64,000 nucleotides of DNA. It comes from [Clostridium] saccharolyticum WM1. Lineage in GTDB: Bacteria > Bacillota > Clostridia > Lachnospirales > Lachnospiraceae. Positions 61,560 through 64,000 of this stretch are shown here, in pieces (positions within the stretch are counted from its first letter, which is position 1; every line of letters begins with the position of its first letter). The stretch spans positions 248,001-312,000 of the forward strand of contig NC_014376.1 in assembly GCF_000144625.1 (NCBI RefSeq), read 5' to 3'. The translations under genes and the position numbers were made by a program. Under the pieces are notes generated by a model. That model did not search any database and was not told where the DNA came from. It saw only the letters and a list, made by a program, of their open reading frames with translations.

Positions 61560-62045
61560 TCACGCTGTTACCCTCAAAAAGTGGGGGCAGGAAGCATAGA
61601 TCCCTTTTCCTTGAAACCGGAGCCGGAAAGCCCCGGAAATCAAGGCTTTTTCAAGCAAACTTCGTGACACCTTACCCCCTGTTTTGCGCCTGTGCCGCTG
61701 TTGGCGGCGGCGGTCTGCTTCGCGTTTTCCTTTCCGGCGGCAGGCTTCGGAGCAATAGACCTGACTGGTGACAGGAAGATAGACCGCACCGCAGACCGGG
61801 CAGGTCTTACGGGAAAGCACCGCAGGGGTTCCGGCTAAATCGGCTTCCAGTACCGGGTCAAGTGGAAGTACGGCCTTTTGAAAATACTTGCAGTCTGCGC
61901 CCGTCCACCATTTATTGAGCATATAGCACTCACAATCCAGCGGCAGACAGCCATATTCCGGGTCATAGTTGGCGCACATTCCCGTTACCAGTCTGCGGAT
62001 TGCGGCACGTTCCCGGCGGGTCAGTTCGCGGGAATCGGTACTCAT
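61560..62045 (-). CDS. Cysteine-rich VLP protein
   Basis: 161 residues. RLVTGMCANYDPEYGCLPLDCECYML and CPVCGAVYLPVTSQVYCSEACRRKGKREAD are the two zinc-binding cysteine clusters of the 'cysteine-rich VLP' family common in these elements. Basic C-terminus. Possibly binds DNA; function unproven. Start ATG at 62045 overlaps the upstream stop (ATGA) and has no ribosome binding site of its own, so translation is probably coupled. Palindrome copy 8 ends eight bases upstream. Confidence 0.82.
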   Translation of the reverse strand: MSTDSRELTRRERAAIRRLVTGMCANYDPEYGCLPLDCECYMLNKWWTGADCKYFQKAVLPLDPVLEADLAGTPAVLSRKTCPVCGAVYLPVTSQVYCSEACRRKGKREADRRRQQRHRRKTGGKVSRSLLEKALISGAFRLRFQGKGIYASCPHFLRVTA

Positions 62046-62254
62046 TTGTCCGACTTCGGGCCAAGTTGGCCCGAAGTTCCCTCCCTTTGCGGCAAAATCA
62101 AATCTCGGTAGCAAACGCCCACGCAGACAGAGCCGTTCCAATAACTACAATCCCGGCAGGGAGAGCCTTTCGGCGGCTTGTGCGCTGGAGCCGGGCGGCA
62201 GGGGCAGGGCTTTTCTTTCATCATTTTTTCATAGGGGCTGTTGGTGAAATTCAT
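62042..62254 (-). CDS. Small cysteine-rich ICE protein ending in palindrome-encoded tail
   Basis: 70 residues: PYEKMMKEKPCPCRP, then CRDCSYWNGSVCVGVCYRDLIL. The last codons (TSGQLGPKSDK) are encoded by palindrome copy 8. ATGA overlap at both ends (with DUF4366 upstream and VLP downstream). Function unknown; four to six cysteines suggest metal binding. Confidence 0.75.
   Translation of the reverse strand: MNFTNSPYEKMMKEKPCPCRPAPAHKPPKGSPCRDCSYWNGSVCVGVCYRDLILPQREGTSGQLGPKSDK
62053..62077. repeat. ICE palindrome copy 8
   Basis: Perfect copy read in frame as TSGQLGPKS at the end of the small cysteine-rich protein. Confidence 0.97.
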
Positions 62255-62928
62255 ACGTCCTCGTCCTCCCCAGTATCCGAAGCCTCCCCGTCTACTTCCC
62301 ACGGCGGGGTATCGTCCTCCTGCTCGTCGTAGGGGTCGGCTTCGTATTCGTCAAATTCGTCCTCGGTCAAAGCGGTCTGTTCCTGCTTCGGGCGGTAAAT
62401 CTTAAAGTAATATCCGGCCCCGCCGCCAATCACTACAACCGTCAGCACAAACAGGAGCATTGTAGTATTGCTTTTTTGCTCCGGCTCCGTAGAGGTTTCT
62501 AAAGAAGTTTCAGAGCTTATATCCGTTTCAGAATCGCTTTCCGGTTCGGGAGTGGATACAACGGCGGTTTCATTTTCCTCGGTATCCTCGGATTTCTCCG
62601 CAAGGGCCAGCAGGTCTTTTTCCGTCACGGCGTTCAGAAAATATACATTGTCCGTTTCCCGCTGAAGGTCAATGACAAGATAGAATACATTTTCGTCCGG
62701 GGTGGTGATGGTGTAAAACTGCTTGCCATCCTCGTCCGTGGCGGTATTGACTACGGTTCCCGTTCCGGCTGGGGTAAAGGGATTGGGGTCGCTGGTTGTT
62801 TCAGAAGTCGCCGGAGATTCCGTTACTTCCGGGGTTTCCTCACCGCCGCTGGCATAGGCCACAGTGCTAAAGGAAAATGCCATTAAAAAAGCGGCGCATA
62901 GCACCGCCATCATACGAAATTTCTTCAT
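62251..62928 (-). CDS. DUF4366 surface protein
   Basis: 225 residues. N-terminal signal peptide (MAVLCAAFLMAFSFSTVAYA), an extracellular domain with KQFYTITTPDENVFYLVIDLQR and VYFLNAVTEKDLLALAE, a Ser/Glu/Thr-rich linker, a transmembrane helix (MLLFVLTVVVIGGGAGYYF, about 158-178) and an acidic cytoplasmic tail. This is the DUF4366 layout found beside NlpC/P60 and DUF4315 genes in clostridial conjugative elements. Likely part of the cell-surface side of the transfer machinery. Confidence 0.88.
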   Translation of the reverse strand: MKKFRMMAVLCAAFLMAFSFSTVAYASGGEETPEVTESPATSETTSDPNPFTPAGTGTVVNTATDEDGKQFYTITTPDENVFYLVIDLQRETDNVYFLNAVTEKDLLALAEKSEDTEENETAVVSTPEPESDSETDISSETSLETSTEPEQKSNTTMLLFVLTVVVIGGGAGYYFKIYRPKQEQTALTEDEFDEYEADPYDEQEDDTPPWEVDGEASDTGEDEDV

Positions 62929-63194
62929 TCTTCGATTTCCTCCTTTTCAGTTTGGGCGGGTACTGCGGACTTCGGGCCAAGTTGGCCCGAAGTGGCGCCG
63001 CCTGCCTTTGCTGCTTTCAGCAGGTCGGCAAGGTCGGTCAGGGAAATATCCATGCCGCGCACCGCGTCCACGATTTCCAGATTTTCCAGCTCGGTTTTCT
63101 GCTTTTCCAGTTCTCGGAGCTTCGTTTGAAACTCATTGATTTTATCCTTAGTTTTCTGTATGTCCTTGCTAACACGTTCAATTTTTACGTTCAA
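62925..63194 (-). CDS. DUF4315 coiled-coil protein with palindrome-encoded insertion
   Basis: 89 residues. A coiled coil (IERVSKDIQKTKDKINEFQ, KLRELEKQKTELENLEIVDAV) precedes GMDISLTDLADLLKAAK, the DUF4315 pattern. Then TSGQLGPKS, encoded by palindrome copy 9, interrupts the C-terminal region before AVPAQTEKEEIEE. ATGA overlap with DUF4366. Function unknown. Confidence 0.85.
   Translation of the reverse strand: MNVKIERVSKDIQKTKDKINEFQTKLRELEKQKTELENLEIVDAVRGMDISLTDLADLLKAAKAGGATSGQLGPKSAVPAQTEKEEIEE
62969..62993. repeat. ICE palindrome copy 9
   Basis: Perfect copy inside the DUF4315 gene, in the same reading frame as copy 8. Confidence 0.97.
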
Positions 63195-63211
63195 AAGTTA
63201 CCTCCTTTTCG

Positions 63212-64000
63212 TTATGGCAAACGCCCATAGCCTAAAAAATGATTTTGCCAGTAGTTTGTATTGATCGAAGTGTACTGTATGGGAGAACCGCAATGGATCA
63301 TCATACCGTTTCCAACGTAAATTCCCACATGGCTTGCGCCGGAAGTGTCGTAGGTGCCTTGAAAGAAAATCAGGTCGCCGGGTTGTGCTTCACCCGGTGG
63401 GATATGGGAACAGGAATTAAAAAGCCCCGTTGCGGTGGTTCGCCCCACGCTTCCCACACCCGACTGATTGATGACCCAGCACACAAAGCCCGAACAATCA
63501 AAGGAAGTGGAGGGAGAAGAACCGCCCCAAACATAGGGGTAGCCTAAATATTTCTCCGCTTCCGTAATCATGGCGGCAAATTCCGGGTCGGCCAGAGCTT
63601 GTGGCGGTATGTCGTAATCGGTGTATTCCCCGGCATGGGCGTAAATATTGCCCTCGAACAGATAAGGGCGGTTGCCTTTGGTCTTTTGGTAAATGGCATA
63701 GCGTTCCGTCTGCTCCGGGTCGAGATTGGAAAGAGCCACGGCTCCCAATGACTTATTCTTCAAAGACACATTGAGGATATAGTAATCATAGGGAACCTCG
63801 TAGGTGTCGGTATGGGTTTCGCCGTTCTCGTCCGTCCAAGTGTCGGTTTCCGTGCGATAGCGTACCTCCACGGTTTCTGTGATGGTCAGGATATACTGTT
63901 GCCCGAACAGGGCTTGCAGTTCTGCCTGCGCCTGCGCCAGAGTGTAGCCGCCGTATTTTGCGGTCAGATAAGAAGCCAGCTCAAAGGGGTCATGCCCGAT
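63212..64000 (-). CDS. NlpC/P60 cell-wall hydrolase of the ICE (5' end outside window)
   Basis: 263 residues visible; the frame is open at the right edge, so the N-terminal part is missing. The C-terminal ~115 residues are an NlpC/P60 domain with catalytic Cys in TSFDCSGFVCWV, His in GASHVGIYVGNG and the third residue in MIHCGS. Upstream is a ~130-residue mixed domain (HDPFELASYLTAKYGGYTLAQ). In related elements this enzyme (often with an N-terminal lysozyme domain) opens the peptidoglycan for the conjugation channel. Confidence 0.9.
   Translation of the reverse strand: MGHDPFELASYLTAKYGGYTLAQAQAELQALFGQQYILTITETVEVRYRTETDTWTDENGETHTDTYEVPYDYYILNVSLKNKSLGAVALSNLDPEQTERYAIYQKTKGNRPYLFEGNIYAHAGEYTDYDIPPQALADPEFAAMITEAEKYLGYPYVWGGSSPSTSFDCSGFVCWVINQSGVGSVGRTTATGLFNSCSHIPPGEAQPGDLIFFQGTYDTSGASHVGIYVGNGMMIHCGSPIQYTSINTNYWQNHFLGYGRLP

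Noticed and set aside
52296..62993. The 25-base palindromes as rho-independent terminators
   Set aside because: No T-run follows any copy, and several lie directly upstream of ribosome binding sites or inside genes.

Overview
The window looks like the chromosome of a spore-forming, low-to-mid GC anaerobe of the Lachnospiraceae/Clostridium type. The pointers are strong GGAGG ribosome binding sites, TTGACA/TATAAT promoters, the rpsF-ssb-rpsR operon beside a DUF951 gene, a SigI/RsgI pair, a T-box leader, YesMN-type two-component control of sugar uptake, and an exosporium-type collagen-like gene. The species cannot be fixed from the sequence alone.

Bases 1-48100 are mostly ordinary chromosome. 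They hold: a GNAT/Eis-like acetyltransferase (cut by the left edge) and an aldo/keto reductase; rpsF-ssb-rpsR; a chemotaxis receptor and a Crp/Fnr regulator; a MerR regulator divergent from a heterodimeric ABC exporter, with a textbook 19-base-spacer MerR promoter between them; an OmpR-type two-component system followed by a membrane protein and a lipoprotein; sigI-rsgI; a LytTR/GHKL two-component system divergent from a sodium:solute symporter; a GntR regulator divergent from an amino acid symporter plus tyrosine phenol-lyase; yesN-yesM-like genes upstream of a YtfQRT/YjfF-like sugar ABC importer; a MATE exporter; topB; a LacI regulator, a PhnDCEE-type ABC importer and an apparently cytoplasmic 5'-nucleotidase; and a T-box-controlled cstA.

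Bases 48118-50154 (minus strand) are the 3' part of a collagen-like (G-X-Y) gene with a BclA-type C-terminal domain. No start codon exists in its frame. The frame runs straight into the stop codon of a large serine recombinase, so an integrative element has split the gene, and its 5' part should lie beyond the right edge.

Bases 50155-64000 are the left part of that integrative and conjugative element (ICE). Nearly all its backbone genes are on the minus strand: serine recombinase, DUF6870-like protein, sigma-like factor, cysteine-rich KTR protein, relaxase, CD1845-like membrane protein, XRE regulator, MobC, DUF4316-like protein, cysteine-rich VLP protein, DUF4366, DUF4315 and an NlpC/P60 hydrolase cut by the right edge. 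The type IV secretion genes are expected further right. AT-rich cargo (methyltransferase plus TetR; short-chain dehydrogenase plus divergent LysR) sits between the KTR gene and the relaxase.

The most unusual signal is a 25-base perfect palindrome (12-base arms ACTTCGGGCCAA around one base). It occurs nine times in 10.7 kb of the ICE, at most gene junctions, and I see it nowhere else in the window. Two copies are read through in frame as protein tails. A 40-base direct repeat containing two copies brackets the dehydrogenase/LysR cargo. The recombinase gene and the mobilisation-side CD1845 gene also share a near-identical promoter/operator.
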